A DNA stretch of 64,000 nucleotides from an uncultured Thiothrix sp. (GTDB taxonomy: Bacteria; Pseudomonadota; Gammaproteobacteria; Poriferisulfidales; GCA-002705445), in NCBI GenBank assembly GCA_902595225.1, contig CACJPG010000001.1:67583-131582 (forward strand), in the 5' to 3' direction. A program made the position numbers and the translations under genes. The notes beneath the pieces were generated by a model. The model ran no database searches. It had not been told where the DNA came from and saw only the letters and a program-made list of their open reading frames with translations. Below are positions 18,823 to 29,253 of the stretch, in pieces. How positions within the stretch are numbered: the stretch's first letter is position 1; each line of letters starts with the position of its first letter.

Positions 18823-19746
18823 ATGAATTCACCAGCTCTTTTAATAAATAATTTAACAAAGGTATATTCAAATGGTCATAAAGCTCTCCATGGAATTAAT
18901 TTGGAAATACCTCATGGAGATTTCTTTGCATTGTTGGGGCCAAATGGTGCTGGTAAATCAACCACAATTGGTATTATAACATCACTTATAAAAAAGACAG
19001 AGGGTGATATAAAAATCTATGGAATTGATATAGATAAAAATTTTGTTAAAGCAAAAACATTTATAGGATTAGTTCCTCAAGAAATTAATTTTAATACCTT
19101 TGAACCAATAAGCGAAATACTCACTAACCAAGCTGGTTATTATGGTGTGCTAAGACATAAAGCAATACCAGAGTCTGAAAAGCTTTTAAAAAAACTTGGC
19201 CTTTGGGAAAAAAGAGATCAATTTTCACGGAAACTTTCTGGAGGAATGCAAAGAAGACTTATGGTAGCAAGAGCGCTCATACATAAGCCAAAACTTCTTA
19301 TACTCGATGAGCCAACAGCCGGCGCAGATGTAGAAGTGCGAAGATTAATGTGGGATTATCTTAAGTTTCTAAACGAAAGTGGTACTACAATAATTTTGAC
19401 AACTCACTATTTAGAAGAAGCTGAAAATTTATGTAAAAATATTGCCATAATTGATGATGGAAAAATTCTTAGAAATACAAGTATGAGGAACTTTTTAAGC
19501 GAATTACAAAATGAAAACCTAATTCTATATACAGAAAATAAATTAGATAAAGATATCAATTTAAATGGAACCAATATTAGTATAATTGACGAAAATACAT
19601 GCGAGGTATCGTTATCTACTGATTCTAGCATTAATCAATTAATTGAAGAATTATCTAAACAAGGCATAAAAGTAAAATCATTAAAGAATAAAACAAGTAG
19701 ACTTGAAGAATTATTTATAAGGATGGTAGATAAAAATGGAAAATAA
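18823..19746 (+). CDS. ABC transporter ATP-binding protein (YadG-like)
   Basis: LLGPNGAGKSTTIG Walker A, LSGGMQRRLMVARAL signature, LLILDEPTAGAD Walker B. Confidence 0.93.
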   Translation: MNSPALLINNLTKVYSNGHKALHGINLEIPHGDFFALLGPNGAGKSTTIGIITSLIKKTEGDIKIYGIDIDKNFVKAKTFIGLVPQEINFNTFEPISEILTNQAGYYGVLRHKAIPESEKLLKKLGLWEKRDQFSRKLSGGMQRRLMVARALIHKPKLLILDEPTAGADVEVRRLMWDYLKFLNESGTTIILTTHYLEEAENLCKNIAIIDDGKILRNTSMRNFLSELQNENLILYTENKLDKDINLNGTNISIIDENTCEVSLSTDSSINQLIEELSKQGIKVKSLKNKTSRLEELFIRMVDKNGK

Positions 19747-20515
19747 CTTAAGCTTGCAAAAAACAGCATATAGTACGATTGTAAGAAAAGAGGTTTTGAG
19801 ATTTTCAAGGATTTGGAAACAGACTTTAATACCACCAGTTATTACTAATATTTTATATTTCATTATTTTTGGAAATTTAATTGGAGAGAGAATTGGAAAA
19901 ATCGACTCATTTACCTATACCGATTTTATTTTCCCAGGTTTATTATTAATGTCAGTAATAACACACTCTTATACAAATACAGTATCATCTTTATACATTT
20001 CTAAATATCATCGGTATATTGAAGAATTGCTAGTCTCCCCTATTCAAAATTACACTATACTCGCAGGCTTTATTACTGGCGGCGTTATAAGAGGATTAGC
20101 TGTTGGTATTGTTGTTATATTAGCAGCTCAATTTTTTGTTAATTTTACAGTGCATAATATAATCCTAATGCTTATTGTAATTTTCTTATCCTCTACACTA
20201 TTCTCAATGTGTGGTTTTTTAAATGGACTCTTTGCAAATGACTGGGATGATATAAATGTTATCCCTACATTTATAATGACTCCATTAACTTACCTAGGAG
20301 GAATATTTTTTTCTGTATCTATGCTTCCTGGTGTTTGGCAAGAAATTGCTTTAGCTAACCCAATTCTTTACTTGATAAATGCTTTACGGTTTTCGATGCT
20401 TGGTATAACCGATGTAAGTATTATTTTTGCTTTTTTTATAATTTTAATTTTTAATATTTTTGTTGCTTCTCTATGTATGTATTTTTTAAGTATTGGAAAA
20501 GGATTAAGAACATAA
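19736..20515 (+). CDS. ABC-2 type transporter permease (YadH-like)
   Basis: Multi-TM, FTYTDFIFPGLLLMSVI, MTPLTYLGGIFFSVSMLPGVWQEIALANPILYLINALR; overlaps the ATPase gene. Confidence 0.9.
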   Translation: MENNLSLQKTAYSTIVRKEVLRFSRIWKQTLIPPVITNILYFIIFGNLIGERIGKIDSFTYTDFIFPGLLLMSVITHSYTNTVSSLYISKYHRYIEELLVSPIQNYTILAGFITGGVIRGLAVGIVVILAAQFFVNFTVHNIILMLIVIFLSSTLFSMCGFLNGLFANDWDDINVIPTFIMTPLTYLGGIFFSVSMLPGVWQEIALANPILYLINALRFSMLGITDVSIIFAFFIILIFNIFVASLCMYFLSIGKGLRT

Positions 20516-20518
20516 TCT

Positions 20519-21097
20519 ATGAATAAAGAAGAAAAAATAATTGAAAGTATATGGGATGAGCTTGAGCTTAGTCTCACGGAAAGCGGTCATCCATTTCATA
20601 TATTCTCAATAGCATCTATTAATAATGGGCAGCCAGATGCTAGGAATGTTGTGCTAAGAGGAGTGGAAAGAAAAAAAAATATGATAAATTTTCATACCGA
20701 TAGTAGATCTAAAAAAGTATCTCAACTTGAGGAACAAGCAGATATATGCGCTTTATTTTATGATAAAAAAAAGAAAGTTCAGCTAAGAGTCTATGGAAAA
20801 ACATCTTATGAAAAAGATATACAAAAAATTGAAAACAAATGGCAAAATTCGAAAAGAATGAGTAAATTATGTTATTTGAATAAATATCCACCTGGGCAGA
20901 ATATATCTAACCCTAAAGATTATTTATATGATGATATTGCGCTTGAGAATATTGATAAAGGATTGAGTAACTTTTCAATAGTAAATATTAATATAAAATC
21001 GATTGACTGGTTATTTTTGAATCATAAAGGCCACGAAAGAATGCTAATTGAACTTATAAAGAAAGACTCTTATGAATATAATTGGATTGCACCGTAA
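20519..21097 (+). CDS. Pyridoxamine 5'-phosphate oxidase-like FMN-binding protein
   Basis: QPDARNVVLRGVE, INFHTDSRSKKVSQL, RVYGKTSYE, QNSKRMSKLCYLNKYPPGQNIS. Confidence 0.8.
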   Translation: MNKEEKIIESIWDELELSLTESGHPFHIFSIASINNGQPDARNVVLRGVERKKNMINFHTDSRSKKVSQLEEQADICALFYDKKKKVQLRVYGKTSYEKDIQKIENKWQNSKRMSKLCYLNKYPPGQNISNPKDYLYDDIALENIDKGLSNFSIVNINIKSIDWLFLNHKGHERMLIELIKKDSYEYNWIAP

Positions 21098-21103
21098 CAA
21101 TAT

Positions 21104-21661
21104 ATGAAAGAAATTGATAACATACTAACTAGAAACTCACCACTTCAGCTCTGTGAGCCTTATCCTAGCGATGAGCAGATGGATATTATTTATAAAGCAG
21201 CGCTTAGAGCACCAGATCATGCTTGGTTAAGACCATCAAGGTTCTTACAGGTTACTGGTGATGGATTAGATAAGCTTTCTAAAATTTTTTATCAATACGC
21301 TAAAGAAAATATGGGTGATATTTCTGAAGACAAACTTATAAAGTACAAAAAAGCCCCATTCAGAGCGCCAATGATAATTATATTAATTACAAATGTGACC
21401 AACCACCCTTCTGTTCCTGAACATGAGCAAATGTTTTCAACAGCAGCTGCAGCGCAAAATATTCTTCTAGCGCTCCATGCGTTCAAATTTGGAGGTATTT
21501 GGAGAACAGGAAAATTTGCAATGAATAAAGATATAGAAAAGTCTTTAGGATTAGCAAGTAATCAGAAAATTTTAGGGTTTTTATATGTTGGCACACCATG
21601 CGGAAAAGTAAAAAAGATACCAGAGATCAAAACCGACGATTTTGTTAGTAAACTTCAGTAA
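21104..21661 (+). CDS. Nitroreductase family protein (YdjA-like)
   Basis: ALRAPDHAWLRPSRFLQV, EQMFSTAAAAQNILLALHAFKFGGIWRTG. Confidence 0.85.
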   Translation: MKEIDNILTRNSPLQLCEPYPSDEQMDIIYKAALRAPDHAWLRPSRFLQVTGDGLDKLSKIFYQYAKENMGDISEDKLIKYKKAPFRAPMIIILITNVTNHPSVPEHEQMFSTAAAAQNILLALHAFKFGGIWRTGKFAMNKDIEKSLGLASNQKILGFLYVGTPCGKVKKIPEIKTDDFVSKLQ

Positions 21662-21664
21662 TAT

Positions 21665-21889
21665 CTAATACCACCACTTTTTGACCGACACGCCTCTTAA
21701 TATCCATACAAATAAATAGACAGACAACCCTAAAATTGCCAATTTTCCGACCTGAGCAAGCTTATATTCGTCCATTTGTCCTGCAATATTTGCCAGAGCA
21801 AAGATTGTAAGAAACAAAAATACAGTGAGCCAAGCCGTAGCAAGCCAAAAAAGTCCCTCAAGAATTGTTTCGATTGTATCTTTACTCAT
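21665..21889 (-). CDS. Small membrane protein of unknown function
   Basis: 74 aa, two predicted hydrophobic segments, convergent with neighbour, intact. Confidence 0.5.
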   Translation of the reverse strand: MSKDTIETILEGLFWLATAWLTVFLFLTIFALANIAGQMDEYKLAQVGKLAILGLSVYLFVWILRGVSVKKWWY

Positions 21890-21937
21890 ATCATTCTAAT
21901 ATCGTAATGTAATATATAAAAACAAAGGAGTCGATAA

Positions 21938-22147
21938 ATGTCTGATGAAATGTGTAAAAAGGATATAAGAGCCTTACTTAAAACTTTTGGAGTTTCTGCT
22001 GATGAAGCTATAGTTGGCCACATGGCTAAGAATCCTGGTGTCAAAACACTAAATTTAAAAGTTACTCTAGAGGACCTCACAAATTATGGTGACGACAGTA
22101 TAGAGAAATTAAATTTAGAAATTACAAAAGATATTCATTGTAATTAG
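21938..22147 (+). CDS. Small conserved-looking protein of unknown function
   Basis: 69 aa; AGGAG-like RBS upstream (aaaggagtcgataaATG); fills the intergenic space. Confidence 0.55.
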   Translation: MSDEMCKKDIRALLKTFGVSADEAIVGHMAKNPGVKTLNLKVTLEDLTNYGDDSIEKLNLEITKDIHCN

Positions 22148-22148
22148 C

Positions 22149-23030
22149 TTATTTTGTTACTTTTTTTAGAAATTCTAGCGTAATTTTTCTTACTTTAGGA
22201 TCGTGCATTATTCCGTGCTTTTTAGATAAGATTGGGTCATCTTCTATCACGACTGACTTGCTAAATTTATTCTCATTAATAAACTGCCCGCAATCACCTC
22301 TCAGGTAATCAGCTTGAAACCAAGGATCGTATTTTGCAACTATTGAGAGAATTGGCTCATTAAATGGACTGTTTACTCCTCGATACTCATCCCACCCTGC
22401 GTTACATGTCCACCCTTCAATGACTCTAGCGGTAACACTTGCGATTTTACTTTCTGGGTTATATCTTGCTGTTGTAATTCCACCCTCGCTATGACCTACT
22501 AAAAATACGTTATTTTTATCAACCCAATCAAGTTTCTTTGCTTGTGTAACTGCATGCTCAGCATCTATTAATCTGATTTTTAAAACACTTCTATATAAAC
22601 CTCCTTTTGAAATAGTGGTATCGCATGATTGCGCATATTTTTTTCGCGCCATACTTGCTGGGGCAATTACTGCATAACCATTTTTCGCAAAGAAATCAAT
22701 TCGTTTTGCACTCCCTGACCAAATTCCTGAACAGCCATGTAAATAAATAATTGTTTTATATTTTGTATTGTGTGTTTTATTCGAATTTAAGAAATCTTTC
22801 ATTTTGCCTCTAAATATTTCACCATTCGCTTTTGGTATCCTAACAAGGGCATTAAGCCATGGAAGACTAAGCTCTTTAGGATCGCGGAATTCGGACTCAT
22901 TCATATCAATTTTTTGAGTAAAAGTTTTATTATAATTATTAAAATCAGAATAAAATTTACTGTAATAATCCTCAGAAAAAGCAGAACTGCCAAAAAAGAT
23001 TAATAATAAAAAAGTTATAATAATTTTCAT
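22149..23030 (-). CDS. Secreted alpha/beta hydrolase (dienelactone-hydrolase-like)
   Basis: Signal peptide (MKIIITFLLLIFFGSSAFS), IIYLHGCSGIWSG, nucleophile elbow FLVGHSEGG. Confidence 0.8.
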   Translation of the reverse strand: MKIIITFLLLIFFGSSAFSEDYYSKFYSDFNNYNKTFTQKIDMNESEFRDPKELSLPWLNALVRIPKANGEIFRGKMKDFLNSNKTHNTKYKTIIYLHGCSGIWSGSAKRIDFFAKNGYAVIAPASMARKKYAQSCDTTISKGGLYRSVLKIRLIDAEHAVTQAKKLDWVDKNNVFLVGHSEGGITTARYNPESKIASVTARVIEGWTCNAGWDEYRGVNSPFNEPILSIVAKYDPWFQADYLRGDCGQFINENKFSKSVVIEDDPILSKKHGIMHDPKVRKITLEFLKKVTK

Positions 23031-23073
23031 AGTATAATCTTAATATTAAATAATAATTATGTATACTTAATTA

Positions 23074-23499
23074 ATGCCCTTAGATAAATATCCAAAAAAT
23101 GACGAACAAATTATTCAATGGAATAACTATATAAATTCAAAGAAAATATATCCAATAGAATTATTAATTAATAAAAAAAATAAAAATTATGAGCATTTAC
23201 AAAAAATATTCAAAACGCTAATATTAGATGAAATAAGCCCAGAAAACTTTATAAAAGTCTACATAAAGGCAAAAACTAAAAATGATATTGTATTCTTTAT
23301 TAGAACAATGACAGATCTTTTTTTATCACACAAAGTTAATAAATCTTTAAGCGAAGGACAATCTATTAAATCTGCAAGGACGCAAACAGTCGCACGACTA
23401 TTATGTCTATCTTTTGGTAGCCCTCAAAAAACTGATAATGAAAACTTTAAACATTTAAAAAAAATCGTAAGAGAAAATACTAAGGAAATGAGAATCTAA
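23074..23499 (+). CDS. Hypothetical protein
   Basis: 141-aa intact ORF filling a gap between two minus-strand genes; no family recognised. Confidence 0.5.
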   Translation: MPLDKYPKNDEQIIQWNNYINSKKIYPIELLINKKNKNYEHLQKIFKTLILDEISPENFIKVYIKAKTKNDIVFFIRTMTDLFLSHKVNKSLSEGQSIKSARTQTVARLLCLSFGSPQKTDNENFKHLKKIVRENTKEMRI

Positions 23500-24731
23500 T
23501 TATACATATAATCTCTAGTTAATGGTACGGTATCAATTTTTTTTGATAATAATATATGAAACACAACATTATTATTATATATAAAAGAATATTGGCATGA
23601 TGCTAGATAATATTCCCACATTCGTATAAATTCTTCATTAAACATATCTAGAACTTCTGCTCTACTATCTAAAAAATTATTTTTCCAATGATTTAATGTT
23701 TTTGCGTAATGAGTTCTCCATATTTCAAGATCACTAATCAATAATCTTGAGTTTTCAATTACTGGAGAAATCTCTGATAATGTTGGAACATATCCTCCAG
23801 GAAATATATATTTTGTTATCCAAGGCTCAACTGGTCGGGGAGTTCCAAGACTGCCTATAGTATGTAAAAGTGCAATACCATTAGTTTTGAGAAGACTATT
23901 AATTTTATTAAAAAAAGTTTGATAATATTCTCTTCCTACATGTTCAAACATGCCGACAGATACAATACGATCAAAAGACTCACTAACATCTCTATAATCC
24001 ATTAATCTAAACTCAACTAAATTATTTACGTCCTGACTTTCTGCGTAAGTCTTACTATGTGCAAGTTGATTTTCAGATAAAGTAATACCTAGAACATTCG
24101 CTCCGGTTTGTTTTGCAATCTCTACACTAAGTCCGCCCCATCCAGAACCAATATCGAGAACTTTACAATCTGAATTAATTTTTAGCTTTTTAATAATAAA
24201 TTTTATTTTATTATTTTGAGCCTCTTCTAGTGAATTTTTTTCATTTATAAAATAGCCGCAAGAATATTGCATTTTCTTATCTAAAAATATTTTGTATAAA
24301 TCGTCTGAAATATCATAATGATGCGCAACATTTTTTTTAGAATTAATAATACTATTTCTTTTTAAAAAACTTTTAAAATTCTGAAAAAGTTTTATGAAAT
24401 AGAATTCCTTAAAAACTGAACTTTTATTATTAACATTTTTTAAAATAATCTCGAGAAAATCTGAAATATCACCATTATGTATTTTAATCTTATTCTTCAT
24501 GTAAGCTTCGCCAAAATATAGCCCTGGAAATAAAACTATTTTTCCATACAAGCTTTTATCTAAAATTTTAATGTTTAATGATTTTTCAGTGACTTCTGAA
24601 ATTTTATATTTTTTATTATCATGACTTATAAGAGTAAATCCATTATCAACTACTAATTCTCTTAAAAATTTAATTAAAATTTTTAAGAAGATATTACTAT
24701 ATAAATTTGAGAAAAAATTTAACATAAACAT
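23496..24731 (-). CDS. Cyclopropane-fatty-acyl-phospholipid synthase family methyltransferase (second paralogue)
   Basis: NVAHHYDISDDLYKIFLDKKMQYSCGYF, VLDIGSGWGGLSVEIA, RIVSVGMFEHVGREYYQTFF, YIFPGGYVPTLSE. Confidence 0.94.
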   Translation of the reverse strand: MFMLNFFSNLYSNIFLKILIKFLRELVVDNGFTLISHDNKKYKISEVTEKSLNIKILDKSLYGKIVLFPGLYFGEAYMKNKIKIHNGDISDFLEIILKNVNNKSSVFKEFYFIKLFQNFKSFLKRNSIINSKKNVAHHYDISDDLYKIFLDKKMQYSCGYFINEKNSLEEAQNNKIKFIIKKLKINSDCKVLDIGSGWGGLSVEIAKQTGANVLGITLSENQLAHSKTYAESQDVNNLVEFRLMDYRDVSESFDRIVSVGMFEHVGREYYQTFFNKINSLLKTNGIALLHTIGSLGTPRPVEPWITKYIFPGGYVPTLSEISPVIENSRLLISDLEIWRTHYAKTLNHWKNNFLDSRAEVLDMFNEEFIRMWEYYLASCQYSFIYNNNVVFHILLSKKIDTVPLTRDYMYN

Positions 24732-24856
24732 AATTTACTCATACTGAAGACTTAATTCACAAAATGTTCAGTTTTATATATTTATACTAGAATATATCAT
24801 CTTTTATATGTTAACTATTAATTTTTAAGGTACTATGCTTCCTTATAAGGTGACCT

Positions 24857-25147
24857 ATGAATCACATAATTGATACTATAAATTGGATTAAAAAGGACTA
24901 TAAATCATACCCGGTAAGATTTTCTGCTGAAGTAATCGCTTGGGCCATAACTATCGGCTGTTCTGTAGTTATGGCTTTAACCGTCCCAAATCCACCTCTT
25001 TTTGAATTATATATCGTTTGGATTATTGGTTGCGTAATTTATACTTGGGCTGCTTGGACACGCGGATCTTTTGGTATGCTTGCTAATTATATTGCTTTAA
25101 CACTAATAGACAGTTTTGGTCTATACAGAATTATTATTTCAACATAG
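24857..25147 (+). CDS. Small multi-TM protein of unknown function
   Basis: 96 aa; INWIKKDYKSYPVRFSAEVIAWAITIGCSVVMALTVPNPPLFELYIVWIIGCVIYTWAAWTRGSFGMLANYIAL. Confidence 0.65.
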   Translation: MNHIIDTINWIKKDYKSYPVRFSAEVIAWAITIGCSVVMALTVPNPPLFELYIVWIIGCVIYTWAAWTRGSFGMLANYIALTLIDSFGLYRIIIST

Positions 25148-25478
25148 ATTTAATCAGCTCTGGAGGCCTTCCAACGATAGCTTTGTCACTTGATACAAGT
25201 ATAGGCCTCTCTATTAAAATTGGATATTCAATAAGCAGTGAAATAATTTCATCATCTGACATATCATCAAATTTTAACCCCTCTTCCTTTATAACTTTTT
25301 CATTTTTTCTTATTAAATCTTGAGGCTTCATTTTTAGTTTTTTGATCAAATTCTTAATCTCTGAAAAACTTAAATCTTCCGAAAGGTATAATTTAATTTT
25401 GTAATCTTTTTTGCTTTCTTCTAAAAGCTCAAGTCCTTTTCTTGATTTGCTGCATCTTGGATTATGATAGTAAATCAT
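25134..25478 (-). CDS. ArsC/Spx-family (YfgD-like) protein
   Basis: IYYHNPRCSKSRKGLELLEE, ...ILIERPILVSSDKAIVGRPPELI. Confidence 0.9.
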   Translation of the reverse strand: MIYYHNPRCSKSRKGLELLEESKKDYKIKLYLSEDLSFSEIKNLIKKLKMKPQDLIRKNEKVIKEEGLKFDDMSDDEIISLLIEYPILIERPILVSSDKAIVGRPPELIKSMLK

Positions 25479-25507
25479 AAATGATTCTTACCTATTATTG
25501 TAGTAAA

Positions 25508-25583
<76 letters not shown>

Positions 25584-25622
25584 CCAGAAAGTGCATGATT
25601 TTGAGGTGGATTATGACTAAAG

Positions 25623-27005
25623 TCAAGTAACCAAAGATTTTGCAACTCCTATTCGTTGTATACAAGATTTTTTACCCAATAAAAACATTGTCTTATCTAT
25701 TGAAGGCGAGGAAAGCGAGCCAGTAAGAAGAACCCTAACTGGCTTTGCAAACTCGGGGAGTTTAAGGCCAAGATCTACCATAGCGTTTTCTACAAGATCG
25801 TTAACAGCCTCTAATGTCCAATTATTCTGGTTTTCTAAACTTTTTAAAAGATAATCGAAAATCGGAAGGTTATCTTTAGTAATAAACTTGTCCCTTAGCT
25901 TTTCATCAATTTGCACTTTATCAGATATAAAAAATTTACTTTCATCTGCAATTTCACGAATCGTTTTACATCTATCTCTTTGAGCATCAATAATCTCTAA
26001 TATTTTTTCTTCACCAAGTGCTTCAAACTCATTTGATATGTATAAAAATTCCTTATATAAATCATATACTTCTGACTCTTTTATAAAATATTTATTAATA
26101 TTATAAAGTTTTTTATAATCAAAAATAGAAGATGATTTATTCAATTTTTCAAGATTAAACAGATGAATTAACTCTTCAATGGTAAATTTTTCTTTGTCAC
26201 CACTTGCCCAGCCTAATCTTGCTAAGTAATTGATCATTGCCAGTGGAAGGAAACCTTCTTTTCTAAAATCATAAGTGCTTGTGGCACCATGTCTTTTCGA
26301 TAACCTTTTTCTATCCTCTCCTAAAATCAAAGGTATATGTGTGTATATTGGTCTATCAATTCCTAATGCGTCAATAATATGCGCCTGCCTAAAGGTATTA
26401 TTTACATGGTCATCTCCTCTAATTACATTTGTAACCATCATATCTACATCATCCACAACTACCGTAAGATTATATGTTGGTGAGCCATCAGCTCTTTGAA
26501 TAATTAGGTCATCTAATTCCTCATTATTGACTGTAACTTCACCTTTTAAAGTATCTTTTATACAAATTTTACCATCTAAAGGTGTTTTAAAGCGTACCAC
26601 CGAGCCTGGCTCATTATCTAAATTTTTATCTCTATTTCTTCCATCATACTTAGGCTTTATGCCTTTTTCCTGTTGCTCTTGTCTAAGAAAATCAAGTTCT
26701 TTTTTTGTACAATTACAATAATATGCTAGATTTTTTTCAAGTAATTTATCAATTATTTCCTTGTACCTGTCTTCTCTGTCGCTTTGGTATATTACTTCTT
26801 TATCAGGATTTATTCCAAGCCATTCCAGAGAGTCTAGAATATTCTCGACATACTTCATTTCTGATCTTGCTTTGTCTGTATCCTCAATCCTCAGGAGAAA
26901 TAAGCCGTCATTACTCTTCGCAAAAAGCCAATTGAAAAGAGCAGTTCTAGCACCGCCAATATGCAAGTATCCTGTCGGGCTTGGAGCAAATCTTGTTATA
27001 ACCAT
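25623..27005 (-). CDS. gltX: Glutamyl-tRNA synthetase
   Basis: MVITRFAPSPTGYLHIGGARTALFNWLFA; KRLSKRHGA (KMSKS-like). Start set to 27005 rather than the ORF-track start at 27056. Confidence 0.95.
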   Translation of the reverse strand: MVITRFAPSPTGYLHIGGARTALFNWLFAKSNDGLFLLRIEDTDKARSEMKYVENILDSLEWLGINPDKEVIYQSDREDRYKEIIDKLLEKNLAYYCNCTKKELDFLRQEQQEKGIKPKYDGRNRDKNLDNEPGSVVRFKTPLDGKICIKDTLKGEVTVNNEELDDLIIQRADGSPTYNLTVVVDDVDMMVTNVIRGDDHVNNTFRQAHIIDALGIDRPIYTHIPLILGEDRKRLSKRHGATSTYDFRKEGFLPLAMINYLARLGWASGDKEKFTIEELIHLFNLEKLNKSSSIFDYKKLYNINKYFIKESEVYDLYKEFLYISNEFEALGEEKILEIIDAQRDRCKTIREIADESKFFISDKVQIDEKLRDKFITKDNLPIFDYLLKSLENQNNWTLEAVNDLVENAMVDLGLKLPEFAKPVRVLLTGSLSSPSIDKTMFLLGKKSCIQRIGVAKSLVT

Positions 27006-27076
27006 TATTATTACCTTGAAAAATAAGTATAAGGACTGTATTTTAATTTCTTTCAATCATAGATTGTAATCATATT

Positions 27077-28198
27077 ATGTTAATTGATGAATATAAAGCC
27101 CTCAGTGCTAGGAATGATTTTTTTTTAGATGCTGAGCAAGAAAAAGCTATTAACAAATTTCAAGAACTTTACAACAAGATTATAGGTCTAAAGGGTTCAA
27201 GTAATTCTATATTAGGCAATATAGGGTTAAATCTTTTTAACAGTAGCTCAAAAAAGACTGGTAAAGGAATATATCTTCACGGAGGTGTTGGAATTGGAAA
27301 AACTTTTATAATGGATATGTTTTATAAGGAACTTCCGATAAATAATAAAAAAAGAATACACTTTCATAGATTTATGAATGATATTCATGAAAAACTCAAT
27401 AATATAAAAAATATAGAAAACCCAATAGATCTAGTTGCAAATGAAATATCAAATAATATACAAGTTTTATGCTTAGATGAATTTATAATAAATGATATTG
27501 CAGATGCAATGATTCTTGGTGAACTTCTAAAAGGTTTATTTGCAAATAATGTTATTGTTATTTTTACATCAAATACCGAGCCAAAAAATTTGTACAAGGA
27601 CGGATTACAAAGAGAAAAATTCTTATATGCAATAGATTTAATTGAAAAACATACTGAAGTTATTCATTTGCAAGGCAAAAAGGACTATAGACTTCTAAAA
27701 TTTGGCAATGTTAGAACCTACCATTATCCTTGTAATGATCAATCTGACATAAATATGCAACAATATTTCTCTTCAATATCTCCTGATTGGTTTAATTGGT
27801 TTACAAGGAAACCTGTATTTGAGGGAGCAACAATAAGAATTAATGATAGAGATATTGATGTAAGATTTTTATCGTCAAACACAGTATGGTTTAAATTTAA
27901 AGTTATTTGTGGAAATGGGCGATCACAAAATGATTATATAGAAATATCAAAAATATATAAAAATGTTTTTATATCTGATGTACCAAAATTAAATGAATCT
28001 TATATCGATGAAGCTAGAAGATTTATAAACTTGATTGATGAATTTTACGATAGACATGTTAAAGTAATTATCTCTGCAGAAACTTCAATAGAAGACCTTT
28101 GTAATATTAAAAAAATTAATAATGATTTTAAGAGGACAAAAAGTAGATTAAAAGAAATGCAATCAGATGAATATATGAAAAAACAACATAAACAATAA
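27077..28198 (+). CDS. zapE: AFG1/ZapE family ATPase
   Basis: GKGIYLHGGVGIGKTFIMDMFY, RIHFHRFMNDIHE, LCLDEFIINDIADAMIL, VIFTSNTEPKNLYKDGLQREKFL. Confidence 0.93.
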   Translation: MLIDEYKALSARNDFFLDAEQEKAINKFQELYNKIIGLKGSSNSILGNIGLNLFNSSSKKTGKGIYLHGGVGIGKTFIMDMFYKELPINNKKRIHFHRFMNDIHEKLNNIKNIENPIDLVANEISNNIQVLCLDEFIINDIADAMILGELLKGLFANNVIVIFTSNTEPKNLYKDGLQREKFLYAIDLIEKHTEVIHLQGKKDYRLLKFGNVRTYHYPCNDQSDINMQQYFSSISPDWFNWFTRKPVFEGATIRINDRDIDVRFLSSNTVWFKFKVICGNGRSQNDYIEISKIYKNVFISDVPKLNESYIDEARRFINLIDEFYDRHVKVIISAETSIEDLCNIKKINNDFKRTKSRLKEMQSDEYMKKQHKQ

Positions 28199-28206
28199 TT
28201 ATAGGG

Positions 28207-29190
28207 GTGATAATGAATAAACCAGTAAATGTTTCAATAACAGGAGCTGCAGGAAATATTGCTTATTCAGCGATTTTTAGAATAGCTTCAGGCCAAATGC
28301 TTGGAAATGATCAACCAATTAATCTAAAGCTGATCGATATTGAGCCAGCAATGAATGCATTGAAAGGTGTAAAGTTTGAATTAGAAGACTGTGCATTTCC
28401 ATTGTTAAATTCTATTACAGTTACTCATGATCTAGGTGAGGGTTTTGGCGATTGTGATTATGCCCTTTTAATAGGAGCAAAGCCACGTTCAAAAGGAATG
28501 GAAAGGAAAGATCTTCTCAAAGATAATGGGAAAATCTTTCAACCTCAAGGCAAGGCTTTGAACAATAATGCCAAATCTTCTGTAAAGGTTCTGGTTGTAG
28601 GAAATCCTGCAAATACAAACGCTTTAATAGCAATGCACAATGCGCCAAATATTGATCCTCATCAATTCACCTCCATGATGAGATTAGATCATGATCGTTC
28701 AAAGGCCCAAGTTGCATTGAAATATAAAGTACAAATTAATGATGTGAAAAAAATTATTGTTTGGGGTAATCATTCAAATACGCAAGTACCTGATTTATCA
28801 AAGACAGAGGTAAAAGGTGAAGAGATTAAAGAAGTCATGAATACTGATTGGTATGTAAATGAGTTTATGCCAAGAATTCAAAAACGTGGTGCAGAGATTA
28901 TAGAAGCAAGAGGTTTGTCCTCAGCTGCATCTGCCGCAAATGCAGCTGTCTCACACATGAGGGACTGGGCAGCAGGAAGCAGTGATTGGCTAAGTATAGG
29001 TCAAATTTCAAACAATAATACATTTGGTATTACAAACAATATAATGTTCTCATTTCCATCTAGATGTAGCGGCGGAGTTTTTGAGATAGTAAATGAATTA
29101 GAAATGTCAGATTCAATTGAGAGTCTAATAAAAAAAACCGAATCTGAATTAGTTCAAGAAAGAGATTCTGTATTAGAATTATTGAAATAA
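28207..29190 (+). CDS. mdh: Malate dehydrogenase (long type)
   Basis: [70 protein letters not shown]. Confidence 0.95.
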   Translation: MIMNKPVNVSITGAAGNIAYSAIFRIASGQMLGNDQPINLKLIDIEPAMNALKGVKFELEDCAFPLLNSITVTHDLGEGFGDCDYALLIGAKPRSKGMERKDLLKDNGKIFQPQGKALNNNAKSSVKVLVVGNPANTNALIAMHNAPNIDPHQFTSMMRLDHDRSKAQVALKYKVQINDVKKIIVWGNHSNTQVPDLSKTEVKGEEIKEVMNTDWYVNEFMPRIQKRGAEIIEARGLSSAASAANAAVSHMRDWAAGSSDWLSIGQISNNNTFGITNNIMFSFPSRCSGGVFEIVNELEMSDSIESLIKKTESELVQERDSVLELLK

Positions 29191-29201
29191 ATTTATATTA
29201 T

Positions 29202-29236
29202 CCCTAAAGCTTTATTTGTTATATAGAACTTTAGGG
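29202..29236. terminator. Candidate bidirectional terminator between convergent mdh and hydrolase genes
   Basis: ccctaaag ... ctttaggg, 8-bp perfect inverted repeat with ~19-nt loop in the convergent gap. Confidence 0.4.
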
Positions 29237-29253
29237 TAATAGCATTTAACAAA

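Noticed and set aside
25623-27056. gltX start at 27056 (MKEIKIQSLYLFFKVII...)
   Set aside because: The canonical N-terminus MVITRFAPSPTG begins at 27005; the extension is likely upstream noise.
26705-27069. Plus-strand ORFs (76 and 102 aa) overlapping gltX
   Set aside because: Antisense to the gltX N-terminal catalytic domain, which is unambiguous.
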